NCBI GenBank assembly: GCA_038924905.1 | Contig: JBCKUK010000009.1 | Location: 1-46,584 of the forward strand | From: JBCKUK01 sp038924905 | Lineage (GTDB): Bacteria > Pseudomonadota > Gammaproteobacteria > Burkholderiales > Methylophilaceae | Length of the DNA stretch: 46,584 bases | Direction of reading: 5' to 3' | Shown: one piece after another, positions 26,418 through 35,784 of the stretch | How positions within the stretch are numbered: position 1 is the stretch's first letter | How the letters are laid out: each line of letters opens with the position of its first letter | Made by a program: the position numbers and the translations under genes | The notes under the pieces: model-generated | What the model was told of the DNA's origin: nothing | The model's database searches: none | What the model saw: the letters and a program-made list of their open reading frames with translations, nothing else

Positions 26418-27467
26418 ATGGATATCACCGTCGCTATCGACGTCATGGGGGGCGATCATGGCCCACACGTTACAGTGCCTGCCGCGCTCAAAGTGCTGGC
26501 GCAGGACAGCGAAATAAATATCGTTCTGGTTGGCCTGACCCAGGCCATTGAGGCCGAGCTGGCTGCGCTTAAAACTTCAGTTAGCCCTCGTCTGCGCATT
26601 CATCATGCAAGCGAAGTGGTTACCATGGACGAATCCCCGCAAAGCGCCCTGAAGAACAAAAAAGACTCTTCCATGCGCGTTGCCATTAATCTGGTCAAGA
26701 GCGGTGAGGCCAATGCCTGTGTCAGCGCTGGTAATACCGGCGCCCTGATGGCGACTGCGCGCTTTGTTTTAAGAACGCTTCCTGGTATTGATCGTCCAGC
26801 CATTGCATCTGCGCTACCCAGCGAGAAAGGCCTGACGTATATGTTGGATCTTGGCGCTAATGCTGATTGCACCGCAGAGCACTTATTGCAGTTTGCCGTT
26901 ATGGGCGCCATGCTGGTCTCCTGTGTTGAACATAAAGAGCGGCCAACCATAGGTCTGCTTAACATAGGCTCTGAAGATATCAAAGGTAACGAGGTCGTAA
27001 AGCAGGCTGCCGAGCTGCTACGCGCCAGCCATCTTAATTTCTATGGCAACATTGAGGGCGATGATATCTTTAAAGGCACAACAGACTTGGTGGTGTGTGA
27101 CGGCTTTGTTGGCAATGTCTCACTCAAAACCACCGAAGGCTTGGCTCATATGATGGGTAAATTTTTGACGCAGGAATTCAAGCGCAGCTGGCTTACCAGA
27201 TTGATGGCTCTGTCAGCCATCCCAGTGCTCAAGGCATTCAAGCGCCGGTTGGACCCACGTCGTTATAATGGCGCAAGTTTTTTAGGCTTGCGAGGTATTG
27301 TGGTAAAAAGTCACGGCGGTGCTGATAGTTTTGCCTTTCAGCATGCCATTGATACCGCTATTGAAGAAGTGCGTAGCGGGGTACTGCATCGCATTACAGA
27401 ACAGCTGGAAATTGAACATATACAGCCACAAGCTAAACCGATCATTGCTTCGAAAGACCTTGCATGA
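26418..27467 (+). CDS. plsX: Phosphate acyltransferase PlsX
   Basis: 349 aa from ATG 26418. A TTG extension to 26397 is rejected because it runs into the terminator stem. PlsX converts acyl-ACP to acyl-phosphate for glycerolipid synthesis. Seen: ITVAIDVMGGDHGPHVTVPA, SAGNTGALMATARFVL, and the C-terminal GADSFAFQHAIDTA. It has no good ribosome site. Its stop overlaps fabH (ATGA), so plsX-fabH are coupled. Confidence 0.96.
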   Translation: MDITVAIDVMGGDHGPHVTVPAALKVLAQDSEINIVLVGLTQAIEAELAALKTSVSPRLRIHHASEVVTMDESPQSALKNKKDSSMRVAINLVKSGEANACVSAGNTGALMATARFVLRTLPGIDRPAIASALPSEKGLTYMLDLGANADCTAEHLLQFAVMGAMLVSCVEHKERPTIGLLNIGSEDIKGNEVVKQAAELLRASHLNFYGNIEGDDIFKGTTDLVVCDGFVGNVSLKTTEGLAHMMGKFLTQEFKRSWLTRLMALSAIPVLKAFKRRLDPRRYNGASFLGLRGIVVKSHGGADSFAFQHAIDTAIEEVRSGVLHRITEQLEIEHIQPQAKPIIASKDLA

Positions 27468-28420
27468 AGCACTCCCGTATTGCTGGCACTGGCAGCTATT
27501 TACCCGAAAAAATACTCACTAACGCTGATCTTGAGCACATGGTAGAAACTTCGGACGAGTGGATTGTAACCCGCACCGGCATTCGTGAGCGGCATATTGT
27601 TGCAGAAGGCGAATATACCAGCGATTTGAGTCTGGAAGCCGCTCGCTGTGCAATTCAATCCGCAAGAATTGTCGCAAGTGATATCGACCTGATTATTGTC
27701 GCGACTACTACACCAGATCGTATTTTCCCCAGTACCGCCTGCTTAATGCAGGATAAGCTGGGCATCGTCTCCAGTTGTCCAGCATTTGATATTCAGGCGG
27801 TTTGCAGTGGCTTTATTTATGCAATGGCAACTGCAGATAACTTTATTAAAGCTGGAGCGGCCAAATGTGCCTTGGTTGTCGGTGCGGAAACCATGTCACG
27901 CATCACCGATTGGGCTGATCGCCGTAACTGTATTTTGTGGGGTGATGGCGCCGGTGCCGTCATTATGACGGCAAGCGCGGAGCCAGGTGTTATCTCCACG
28001 CATTTGCACGCAGATGGCAGTTATACCAATTTACTCAATGTGCCTTCCGGAGTTTCCAAGGTTGGGGGCGGCAAAACCATCGTTATGGAAGGCAACTCCG
28101 TATTCAAAGTAGCAGTAAACACTTTGGATGCGATTGTTGATGAAACCCTGACGGCTAATGGTTTGAAGAAATCTGATATTGACTGGTTAGTACCACATCA
28201 AGCCAACATTCGCATTATTCAAGCTACGGCAAAAAAACTCGGCATGGGCATGGAGCGGGTAGTAGTAACGATAGACACACACGGCAATACTTCAGCTGCA
28301 TCGATTCCCTTGGCATTGGATGTAGCTGTGCGCGATGGTCGCATTAAACGTGGTGAAACCATATTAATGGAGGCCTTCGGCGGTGGATTTACCTGGGGCT
28401 CCGTGCTGTTGAAGTATTAA
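27464..28420 (+). CDS. fabH: 3-oxoacyl-ACP synthase III (FabH)
   Basis: 318 aa, starts fatty acid synthesis by condensing acetyl-CoA with malonyl-ACP. The catalytic triad is complete: C114 in QAVCSGFIYA, H245 in WLVPHQANIR and N275 in THGNTSAAS, within one or two residues of E. coli numbering. The protein ends GGGFTWGSVLLKY as expected. It overlaps plsX by four bases and is followed nine bases later by fabD. Confidence 0.98.
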   Translation: MKHSRIAGTGSYLPEKILTNADLEHMVETSDEWIVTRTGIRERHIVAEGEYTSDLSLEAARCAIQSARIVASDIDLIIVATTTPDRIFPSTACLMQDKLGIVSSCPAFDIQAVCSGFIYAMATADNFIKAGAAKCALVVGAETMSRITDWADRRNCILWGDGAGAVIMTASAEPGVISTHLHADGSYTNLLNVPSGVSKVGGGKTIVMEGNSVFKVAVNTLDAIVDETLTANGLKKSDIDWLVPHQANIRIIQATAKKLGMGMERVVVTIDTHGNTSAASIPLALDVAVRDGRIKRGETILMEAFGGGFTWGSVLLKY

Positions 28421-28429
28421 GGAATTTTT

Positions 28430-29359
28430 ATGAAGTTTGCATTTTTCTTCCCGGGCCAAGGCTCACAATCTGTCGGCATGATGCAAGGTTTTACTGGCCT
28501 TGCTGTGATACGCGATACCTTTGTTGAAGCCTCGGATATCCTCGGGGAAGATTTTTGGCTGATGGCGACCGAGCCTAATGAAGCGCTTAACCAGACCAGC
28601 AATACACAACCTCTGATGTTAACGGCTGGCATAGCTACCTGGCGCGCCTGGCAGGCAATAGGTGGTGCACAGCCTAGCATTATGGCGGGTCATAGCTTGG
28701 GTGAATACACTGCGCTGGTAGCCGCTGGTGCATTTGCATTTAAAGATGCGCTGCCATTAGTGCGTTACCGTGCCGAAGTCATGCAAAACGCCGTGGCTGA
28801 GGGCGTGGGCGCCATGGCTGCGATTCTGGGCCTGGATGATGCTACCGTTCGCGCAGTGTGTACCGAAGCTGCACAAGGCCAGGTACTGGAAGCGGTGAAT
28901 CTGAATTCGCCGGGGCAGGTGGTGATCGCAGGCCATAAAGCCGCCGTAGAGCACGGCATGGAACTAGCCAAGGCCAAAGGCGCCAAACGCGCTTTACCCT
29001 TGCCGGTAAGCGTGCCATCGCATTGTGCCTTAATGAAACCTGCTGCTGAAGAACTGCGCGGCTATTTGCAAGGCGTAAGTATGGCAGCATGTCAGGTGCC
29101 GGTGCTGCATAATGCAGATGTTGCGGCTTATGATGACAGCGAAAAAATCAAGGACGCCTTGGTGCGTCAGCTATACAGTCCGGTGCGCTGGGTGGAGACT
29201 GTACAGACTGTGTATGCACAAGGCATTACAAATAGCGCAGAATGCGGCCCGGGCAAGGTGTTAGCCGGACTAGCCAAGCGCATCGTTGCCGAATTGCCTT
29301 GTATCGCACTGATAGGCCAGGATGCGCTGGAAGCAGCGAAAACAGAATTTAACGGCTAA
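28430..29359 (+). CDS. fabD: Malonyl-CoA-ACP transacylase
   Basis: 309 aa. It loads malonyl groups from CoA to ACP. The N-terminal FFPGQGSQSVGM and nucleophile S89 in AGHSLGEYTALVAAGAF are seen, with the second catalytic His in SVPSHCALMKPA and the closing ECGPGKVLAGL. It lies between fabH and fabG in the classical fab cluster with short gaps. Confidence 0.98.
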   Translation: MKFAFFFPGQGSQSVGMMQGFTGLAVIRDTFVEASDILGEDFWLMATEPNEALNQTSNTQPLMLTAGIATWRAWQAIGGAQPSIMAGHSLGEYTALVAAGAFAFKDALPLVRYRAEVMQNAVAEGVGAMAAILGLDDATVRAVCTEAAQGQVLEAVNLNSPGQVVIAGHKAAVEHGMELAKAKGAKRALPLPVSVPSHCALMKPAAEELRGYLQGVSMAACQVPVLHNADVAAYDDSEKIKDALVRQLYSPVRWVETVQTVYAQGITNSAECGPGKVLAGLAKRIVAELPCIALIGQDALEAAKTEFNG

Positions 29360-29389
29360 AATAAAGCCAGTAATTTAAGAGAGGCTAAT

Positions 29390-30145
29390 ATGCTGCAAGG
29401 AAAGTCACTGAATAACAGCGTTGCACTGGTAACTGGTGCCAGCCGCGGCATAGGGGCAGCGGTAGCGTTGGCGCTGGGCAAGCAAGGCGCCACCGTGATT
29501 GGCACTGCAACCTCGGCGGAAGGTGCCAAGCAAATCTCGCAAACCCTGCAACAGGCCGACATAAAAGGTGTGGGCATGTTGCTGGATGTTAATGATACTG
29601 AGCAAATAGCGGCGGTCTTAAAAGCCATTACAGAGCAATTTGGCGATGTGAGTATCCTCGTGAACAATGCCGGCATCACCCGTGATACCTTGCTGATGCG
29701 CATGAAAGACAGCGATTGGGATGCCGTAATTTCCACTAATCTTGGCTCCGTCTATCGCATGTCGCAGGCAGTGCTGCGCCCTATGATGAAAGCGCGTACA
29801 GGCCGCATAATTAACATTTCTTCGGTGGTAGGCCATATGGGCAATGCTGGCCAGACCAACTATGCAGCGGCGAAAGCTGGTCTGACCGGTTTTACCAAAT
29901 CACTCGCCCAGGAAGTGGGTAGCCGTGGCATTACCGTCAATTGTGTAGCGCCAGGCTTTATTGATACGGATATGACACGCGAACTCCCTGAAGACGTGCG
30001 CAACAGCTTGCTGCAGCGCATTCCACTTGGTCGGTTGGGGCAGGTGGAGGATATTGCGGCGGCTGTCGTTTATCTGGCCTCGCCACAGGCCGGTTATATT
30101 AGCGGTGAAACATTGCATGTCAATGGCGGTATGTATATGGCCTAA
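29390..30145 (+). CDS. fabG: 3-oxoacyl-ACP reductase FabG
   Basis: 251 aa SDR with the motif TGASRGIG (15-22), NNAG (92-95), and catalytic S145, Y158, K162 in INISSVVGHMGNAGQTNY followed by AAAKAG. The C-terminal HVNGGMYMA is typical of FabG. It reduces 3-oxoacyl-ACP with NADPH. Position between fabD and acpP makes the assignment secure, unlike the generic SDR at 67. Confidence 0.98.
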   Translation: MLQGKSLNNSVALVTGASRGIGAAVALALGKQGATVIGTATSAEGAKQISQTLQQADIKGVGMLLDVNDTEQIAAVLKAITEQFGDVSILVNNAGITRDTLLMRMKDSDWDAVISTNLGSVYRMSQAVLRPMMKARTGRIINISSVVGHMGNAGQTNYAAAKAGLTGFTKSLAQEVGSRGITVNCVAPGFIDTDMTRELPEDVRNSLLQRIPLGRLGQVEDIAAAVVYLASPQAGYISGETLHVNGGMYMA

Positions 30146-30197
30146 AAGGCCTTTATTTTGGGCGAGTCCTTTACGCTCCGTAATGGCGCATAGATTT

Positions 30198-30225
30198 TTG
30201 AGTTTCTCAGGAGTTTTGTTAGAAT
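30198..30225 (+). promoter_or_regulatory. Probable acpP promoter
   Basis: TTGAGT (30198-30203), a 16-bp spacer and TAGAAT (30220-30225), predicting a start near 30232 and a leader of about 50 nt. A separate acpP promoter would suit the very high demand for ACP. Confidence 0.5.
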
Positions 30226-30282
30226 AGCCGGAGCTTATGAAATTAAACATTAGTAAGCTTCAAATTTTAAAGGGGTATTTAG

Positions 30283-30519
30283 ATGTCTGACATCGAACAA
30301 CGCGTTAAAAAAATCGTTTCTGAACAATTAGGTGCAAATGAGGCCGATGTAAAGAGTTCATCCTCATTCGTTGACGATTTAGGTGCGGATTCGCTCGACA
30401 CTGTTGAGCTCGTAATGGCGCTTGAAGAAGAATTTGATTGCGAAATCCCGGACGAAGAAGCCGAGAAAATCACCACCGTACAATTGGCAGTTGACTATAT
30501 CAACGCTAATCTCAAGTAA
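30283..30519 (+). CDS. acpP: Acyl carrier protein
   Basis: 78 aa, strongly acidic. The 4'-phosphopantetheine site is S37 in the canonical DDLGADSLDTVELVMALEEE. It carries growing acyl chains for the fab enzymes around it and for LpxA, LpxD and PlsX. An AAAGGGG ribosome site precedes the ATG. It lies between fabG and fabF. Confidence 0.99.
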   Translation: MSDIEQRVKKIVSEQLGANEADVKSSSSFVDDLGADSLDTVELVMALEEEFDCEIPDEEAEKITTVQLAVDYINANLK

Positions 30520-30619
30520 TTAATCCTTTATCTTAATTTCTTCTGGCTTTTTGCCAGTCCATTTCTTGGAGTTGCCTTGTCCAAGCTTGTCGCCAGATGC
30601 AAAGCGCTAAACACAAAAC

Positions 30620-31852
30620 ATGAGTAAACGTAGAGTGGTTGTTACAGGCCTGGGTGTGGTATCCCCCCTAGGCATTGGCGTGCAGACGACATGGCATGAT
30701 CTGGTGGCCGGTAAATCCGGCATCACTAAAATCACCAAGTTCGACGCCACTAATTTCGCCTCCCAGATCGCCGGTGAGGTTAAAAATTTTGATGTATTGC
30801 AATTTCTTCCTCCCAAAGAAGCGCGCCGCATGGATACCTTCATCCAGTTCGGCATGGTTGCAGGCATTGAAGCCGTCAAGGATTCCGGAATCGTTGTCAC
30901 TGAGGAAAATGCTGAGCGTATTGGCGTTTCTATTGGCTCCGGTATCGGCGGGCTACATCTCATCGAGCAAACAAATGATGTTTACGATGAAGGCGGGCCT
31001 CGCAAAATATCGCCGTTCTTCGTCCCCGGCAGCATTATCAATATGATTTCTGGCAATCTCTCCATTATGTACGGTTTCAAAGGCCCCAATGTAGCCATAG
31101 TGACGGCTTGCACCACAGGCACCCACTCAATTGGCGATGCCGCGCGCATGATTGAATATGGTGATGCGGATGTCATGGTGGCAGGAGGCTCTGAAGCGGC
31201 CATTACCGAGTTGTGCGTTGGTGGATTTGCTTCGGCACGTGCACTTTCCAGCCGTAATGATGACCCTGCAACCGCTAGCCGCCCATGGGATAGGGATAGA
31301 GATGGCTTTGTCATCGGCGAAGGCGCGGGTGTAATGGTGCTGGAAGAATATGAATCTGCTAAAAATCGCGGCGCAAAAATGTATGCTGAATTGATTGGTT
31401 ATGGCATGAGCGCGGACGCTTACCACATGACCGCACCCAATATGGATGGCCCACGCCGCTCTATGTGCAATGCGCTCAAAAATGCCGAGGTGAATGCGAG
31501 CGACATACAGTTTATCAATGCACATGGCACATCCACGCAGCTTGGCGATACCAACGAGGCCAACGCGATTAAAGCTGCATTCGGCGACCATGCTAAAAAG
31601 CTGGTGGTCAACTCAACCAAATCCATGACCGGGCATTTGCTTGGCGGCGCGGGCGGTCTGGAATCCGTATTTACGGTGTTATCTATCCACCATCAAATTT
31701 CGCCTCCAACTACCAATATTTTTAATCAAGACTCAGAATGTGATCTGGATTTTTGTGCCAATACAGCGCGCGACATGAAAATAGACATAGCGCTTAAAAA
31801 TAACTTTGGCTTTGGCGGTACCAACGGCAGCCTGGTTTTTAGAAAACTATAG
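30620..31852 (+). CDS. fabF: 3-oxoacyl-ACP synthase II (FabF)
   Basis: 410 aa, elongating condensing enzyme. The catalytic C164 is in VTACTTGTHS, and the two His are in INAHGTSTQLGD and KSMTGHLLGGAGG. It ends NNFGFGGTNGSLVFRKL, the usual C-terminus. The Cys-His-His triad and length show KAS II. A 100-bp gap with no clear signal separates it from acpP. Confidence 0.98.
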   Translation: MSKRRVVVTGLGVVSPLGIGVQTTWHDLVAGKSGITKITKFDATNFASQIAGEVKNFDVLQFLPPKEARRMDTFIQFGMVAGIEAVKDSGIVVTEENAERIGVSIGSGIGGLHLIEQTNDVYDEGGPRKISPFFVPGSIINMISGNLSIMYGFKGPNVAIVTACTTGTHSIGDAARMIEYGDADVMVAGGSEAAITELCVGGFASARALSSRNDDPATASRPWDRDRDGFVIGEGAGVMVLEEYESAKNRGAKMYAELIGYGMSADAYHMTAPNMDGPRRSMCNALKNAEVNASDIQFINAHGTSTQLGDTNEANAIKAAFGDHAKKLVVNSTKSMTGHLLGGAGGLESVFTVLSIHHQISPPTTNIFNQDSECDLDFCANTARDMKIDIALKNNFGFGGTNGSLVFRKL

Positions 31853-31910
31853 TTTTTTGCAGGTCCTTGGGCGTATACAATCGATGCGCTTAAGGTGTCA
31901 TAATTCAGCC

Positions 31911-32729
31911 ATGTCTTCCCCCCAGCAATTTCTAATTAATGGCCGCAGTGATGTGTTGCTGTCACCTATTAATCGCGGCCTTGCTTATGGCGATGGCGTT
32001 TTTCGTACGCTACGCGTGCAGCAGGGCAAGCCAGATAACTGGGCTTTGCATTACAAAAAACTGGTTGAAGATTGCAATGTGCTGCAAATTGTTTGCCCAA
32101 GCGCAGAACTGCTATTGGCCGATATTGAGCGACTGTTTTTGCCCGAGGAAGGTGCGATTGCAAAAATCATCATTTCCCGTGGCGAAGGTGGTCGCGGCTA
32201 TGCCGTACCAGTTTTGGCGCAACCAACGCGTATCGTGATTAAAGCGCCCCTGCCGCATTACCCGGAAGTCAATTTTAGCGAAGGGATACGGCTGCATCTA
32301 TGTAATTTGCGATTGTCTTATCAACCTCAACTTGCCGGCATTAAGCATCTAAATCGTCTGGAGAACGTTATGGCGCGCATGGAATGGACAGATAACGCAA
32401 TTACCGATGGATTATTATTGGATGCGAATGATAGGGCGATAGAATGTACCATGAGCAACATTTTTGCACGATTTGGCAAAAACTTGCTCACGCCAGACTT
32501 GAGCCGGTGTGGTGTAGCTGGCGTTACCCGTGGCCGCATATTAGAGGTGGCACCTCAGCTTGGGTTAAACGTTAAAGTTGCCGATTTGCCATTGGATAAA
32601 CTAATACAAGCGGATGAAATTATTATCTGCAATAGCTTGTATGGCGCGTGGCAAGTCATAGCGCTTAATCATCAAAAGTGGCAGTCACAAGGCCTGGCCA
32701 AGCAGTTACGTCAAGAGCTACAGGAATAA
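31911..32729 (+). CDS. pabC: 4-amino-4-deoxychorismate lyase
   Basis: 272 aa from ATG 31911. The open frame runs back into fabF (to 31806), but that part has no family similarity and ATG 31911 gives the normal length. It is a fold-type IV PLP enzyme. The catalytic lysine is in LAGIKHLNRLENVMA, and the N-terminal NRGLAYGDGVFRTLRV and ECTMSNIFA are typical. It forms p-aminobenzoate for folate and pyruvate. The order fabF-pabC-mltG-tmk-holB is widely conserved. Its stop is one base before mltG. Confidence 0.95.
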   Translation: MSSPQQFLINGRSDVLLSPINRGLAYGDGVFRTLRVQQGKPDNWALHYKKLVEDCNVLQIVCPSAELLLADIERLFLPEEGAIAKIIISRGEGGRGYAVPVLAQPTRIVIKAPLPHYPEVNFSEGIRLHLCNLRLSYQPQLAGIKHLNRLENVMARMEWTDNAITDGLLLDANDRAIECTMSNIFARFGKNLLTPDLSRCGVAGVTRGRILEVAPQLGLNVKVADLPLDKLIQADEIIICNSLYGAWQVIALNHQKWQSQGLAKQLRQELQE

Positions 32730-32730
32730 A

Positions 32731-33741
32731 ATGCGCTTCATCAATCGAATAATAACACTCGTAACTCTGGCTACTTTGGCATTGGTAGCATGGATGGTGT
32801 TTTCCATCAGCACACCAACTAAGCTCGATACGCCAACGCTGGAACTGGATCTAAAGGCTGGCAGCAGTTTGACCAGCGTGTCTCGGCAGCTAGTGCAACA
32901 AGGCGTTCTGCATGAACCCTGGAGTTTCACCTTACTGGCTCGTGCTCTCGGCAAAGCTGGCGAGATTAAAGCAGGCAATTACCTGATTGAAAGCGGTATC
33001 ACCCCGTATGACTTGTTTGTTATTTTAACTAACGGCAATACCATGCAGGCCAGCATCACTTTTATTGAAGGTTGGACCTTTGCACAAATGCGCGCGGCCA
33101 TGATGAAAAATGAGGATATCAAGAAGCACGTGACAGTAGCTTATACCGATCAACAAATACTCAGCAACATAGGCGCAAAAGAAAGCGTACCAGAAGGCTT
33201 GTTTTTTCCAGACAGCTACTATTTTAGCCGTGGCATGAGCGATCAGGAGATACTGAAGCGCGCATATAAGGCCATGCAAACCAAGCTGGATAAGGCCTGG
33301 CAGGGCAGGGATTCCAACTTGCCTTATAATTCACCCTATCAAGCCCTGATAATGGCCTCCATCGTGGAAAAGGAAACGGGCAAGGGCGATGAACGACCAC
33401 TGATTGCTGGCGTATTCTTGAATCGTCTGCGTATAGGGATGCGTTTGCAAACCGACCCCGCGGTGATTTATGGCCTGGGCGAACATTTTGACGGTAACCT
33501 GCGCAAAAACGATTTGTTGACTGATACACCCTACAATACCTACACGCGTGATGGCCTGCCGCCCACACCTATAGCCATGCCCGGTTTGGCTGCCATTGAG
33601 GCTGCACTACATCCGGACAAAACTGAAGCGCTGTATTTTGTCGGCAAGGGCGATGGCAGCCATGCATTTTCAACCACCTTGGCGGAACATAACCGAGCTG
33701 TTGGGCGCTACCAATTGGGCACAAAAAAAAATGCGCGGTAA
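32731..33741 (+). CDS. mltG: Endolytic murein transglycosylase MltG
   Basis: 336 aa. A single N-terminal membrane segment (residues about 7-27) anchors the protein to the inner membrane. A LysM-like region (LKAGSSLTSVSRQLVQQG) precedes the YceG catalytic domain, with the proposed catalytic E213 in SIVEKETGKGDE followed by GVFLNRLRIGMRLQTDPAV. It is thought to end growing glycan strands. The last 11 bases overlap tmk. Confidence 0.97.
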   Translation: MRFINRIITLVTLATLALVAWMVFSISTPTKLDTPTLELDLKAGSSLTSVSRQLVQQGVLHEPWSFTLLARALGKAGEIKAGNYLIESGITPYDLFVILTNGNTMQASITFIEGWTFAQMRAAMMKNEDIKKHVTVAYTDQQILSNIGAKESVPEGLFFPDSYYFSRGMSDQEILKRAYKAMQTKLDKAWQGRDSNLPYNSPYQALIMASIVEKETGKGDERPLIAGVFLNRLRIGMRLQTDPAVIYGLGEHFDGNLRKNDLLTDTPYNTYTRDGLPPTPIAMPGLAAIEAALHPDKTEALYFVGKGDGSHAFSTTLAEHNRAVGRYQLGTKKNAR

Positions 33742-34336
33742 ATTTATCACACTGGAAGGTATGGATGGCGCGGGTAAGAGTACGCACATCCCGACAATTA
33801 CCACCTTATTAGAAAAGCGTAGAGCAGAAGTGGTGGTAACACGCGAGCCAGGCGGCACGGCGCTGGGAGAAAGCTTGCGAGAGTTGCTCCTGCATCAATC
33901 CATGCATGCGGAAACCGAAACGCTGTTGATGTTTGCAGCGCGACGCGAGCATATCGCACAAGTCATAGCACCAGCCCTGGCGCGCGGTGCTTATGTGCTT
34001 TCAGATCGCTTTACGGATGCTAGTTTCGCCTATCAATGCGGTGGACGTGGTGTTTCAGCGGATAAAATGCGCGTTTTAGAGCAATGGGTGCAGGGTGACT
34101 TGCAGCCGGATGTGACTTTCCTGTTCGATGTGCCGGTTGAGGTCAGCATGCAACGTTTGGCTGACGCACGTAGCCCGGATAAGTTTGAGCAGGAAAGTAG
34201 TGATTTTTTCACCAGAATACGTAACGCTTACCTGCAGCGAGCGCACGAAAACCCACAACGTTTTCACATAATTGATGCAAACCGACCACTTGATTCAATT
34301 GAGAAATCACTTGAAGATATTATTTCATCAATATAA
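33731..34336 (+). CDS. tmk: Thymidylate kinase
   Basis: 201 aa from ATG 33731, which begins MRGKFITLEGMDGAGKST with the P-loop at residues 10-18. Open frame upstream to 33596 overlaps mltG and lacks family similarity. The DRx motif is in LSDRFTDASFAYQCGGRG. It phosphorylates dTMP to dTDP. It overlaps mltG by 11 bases and is five bases before holB. Confidence 0.97.
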   Translation: MRGKFITLEGMDGAGKSTHIPTITTLLEKRRAEVVVTREPGGTALGESLRELLLHQSMHAETETLLMFAARREHIAQVIAPALARGAYVLSDRFTDASFAYQCGGRGVSADKMRVLEQWVQGDLQPDVTFLFDVPVEVSMQRLADARSPDKFEQESSDFFTRIRNAYLQRAHENPQRFHIIDANRPLDSIEKSLEDIISSI

Positions 34337-34341
34337 TTAAT

Positions 34342-35352
34342 ATGGAAATATATCCTTGGCAATCTGATGTCTGGCAGCGCTTGCATGAGGCACGGGCGCG
34401 TTTGCCACATGCACTGCTTTTGCGAGGGCGCAGTGGAATAGGGAAGTTCGATTTTGCACTACAGCTAGCCCAATCACTACTTTGCCAATCGCCGAAAGCA
34501 GGCGGCCAGGCTTGTAAAATATGCTCAAGTTGCGGCTGGTTTTCACAAAACAACCACCCTGACTACCGCCTGCTAACGCCGGAACAAGAGGTAAGCGAGG
34601 ACGAAGATACGGCGACGGCAAAAAAATATGCCAAAAAAAGCCAACAAATTTCAGTCGCGCAAGTTCGCGAACTGGGTAGTTTTCTTGAGTTATCCAGCCA
34701 TCGTGGCGGTGGATTGCGCATCGCCGTGATTCATCCTGCTGAAACGCTCAATGCCTCTTCTGCCAATGCACTGCTCAAAATGCTGGAGGAGCCACCCTCA
34801 GGAGTTGTCTTTATCCTTGTTTCGCACCAACCACAGCGCTTGCTTCCAACTATTATCAGCCGTTGCCAGAAGATTGATATGCCGTTGCCAGAGGTAGAGA
34901 TTGCACTGCAATGGCTAAAAGAAAAAGGATTGAAAGAACCCATTCAACAACTAGGTTATGCCGGTGGGGCACCTCTCTTGGCCCTAAGGGATGCGGAGGA
35001 GGGCGATAAGTCTTTTGTGGATATCATTAAATTGCTATTACACGGGGCTAAATTAGACCCCTTTGTAACCGCGCCGCTGTGTGCGGCACAAGGGATGGAG
35101 GCTGCTACACACGCCATGCAAAAATGGATATATGATTTACTGGTGTGCAAGCTGACTGGCGAGGTGCGTTATCACGCGCAGTACGTGAGCGCTTTGCAAG
35201 CCTTGACCAAAAGCGTAAACTTGGGCTTACTGTTAGACTTTCAGCGCAAATTGGATGAAGCGCGCAAGTCTGCAGCCCATCCACTGAATGTTGAATTGCA
35301 ATTGGAAAGCCTTTTGCTTCAATACACACAGGTATTTTCGACAAGAACTTAA
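34342..35352 (+). CDS. holB: DNA polymerase III subunit delta'
   Basis: 336 aa, a clamp-loader AAA+ subunit. The P-loop-like GRSGIGKFD is at 29-37, the zinc module has C48, C58, C61 and C64 in order, and the sensor region LLKMLEEPPSGVVFILVSHQ is followed by PTIISRCQ. An insertion of about 20 charged residues (EVSEDEDTATAKKYAKKS) precedes QQISVAQVREL. The position after tmk is universal in this group. Confidence 0.95.
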   Translation: MEIYPWQSDVWQRLHEARARLPHALLLRGRSGIGKFDFALQLAQSLLCQSPKAGGQACKICSSCGWFSQNNHPDYRLLTPEQEVSEDEDTATAKKYAKKSQQISVAQVRELGSFLELSSHRGGGLRIAVIHPAETLNASSANALLKMLEEPPSGVVFILVSHQPQRLLPTIISRCQKIDMPLPEVEIALQWLKEKGLKEPIQQLGYAGGAPLLALRDAEEGDKSFVDIIKLLLHGAKLDPFVTAPLCAAQGMEAATHAMQKWIYDLLVCKLTGEVRYHAQYVSALQALTKSVNLGLLLDFQRKLDEARKSAAHPLNVELQLESLLLQYTQVFSTRT

Positions 35353-35361
35353 CTAAACGAC

Positions 35362-35748
35362 ATGGCTATCAATACAAATACAGTCTCTGAAGATCGGGTT
35401 GCCGTTGGTGCGCCGAAATCGGGTGTGCTATCGCTTGCGATTAAGGAAAAGGGCGCGCTTTATGCCGCCTATATGCCGTTTATCAAGGGCGGCGGTCTTT
35501 TCATCCCAACTAATAAGGCTTTTAAAATGGGTAATGAGGTATCCATGCTGCTAAGCTTGCTTGATGAACCAACCAAACTTAAGGTGGTTGGACACGTTAT
35601 CTGGCTTACGCCGGTCACACAAGGTAGTCGGCCCCAAGGTATTGGTGTGCAGTTCAGTGAGAAAGACGGCGGTCAGGAAGCACGAAATAAAATTGAAGCC
35701 TTGCTTGGCGGCGCAATGAAATCTACACGCCCAACGCATACAATGTAG
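35362..35748 (+). CDS. pilZ: PilZ domain protein (type IV pilus assembly PilZ type)
   Basis: 128 aa. A single PilZ barrel with GGGLFIPTNKAFKMGNEVSM near residues 47-66 and GHVIWLTPVTQGSRPQGIGV at 77-96. The N-terminal RxxxR and (D/N)xSxxG c-di-GMP-binding motifs of canonical PilZ domains are not seen. This matches the non-binding founding PilZ needed for type IV pili (partner PilB/FimX type). The tmk-holB-pilZ-tatD order is conserved in beta- and gammaproteobacteria. There is no clear ribosome site. Confidence 0.9.
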   Translation: MAINTNTVSEDRVAVGAPKSGVLSLAIKEKGALYAAYMPFIKGGGLFIPTNKAFKMGNEVSMLLSLLDEPTKLKVVGHVIWLTPVTQGSRPQGIGVQFSEKDGGQEARNKIEALLGGAMKSTRPTHTM

Positions 35749-35784
35749 TCGTAGTTTTATCCCTTCTCTTTTCAAAGTAGCAAC

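Noticed and set aside
30120..30160. Short GGCC-TAAAA-GGCC stem at the fabG stop codon as a terminator
   Set aside because: Only four base pairs and a poor T run. Too weak to support.
31127..31591. 154-aa minus-strand frame inside fabF
   Set aside because: Shadow of a well supported gene, no recognisable domain.
31806..31910. 35-codon N-terminal extension of pabC into fabF
   Set aside because: The extension reads an alternative frame of fabF. PabC similarity starts right after ATG 31911 and gives the normal length.
33596..33730. 45-codon N-terminal extension of tmk into mltG
   Set aside because: Family similarity begins at MRGKFITLEG (ATG 33731). The extension is an mltG shadow.
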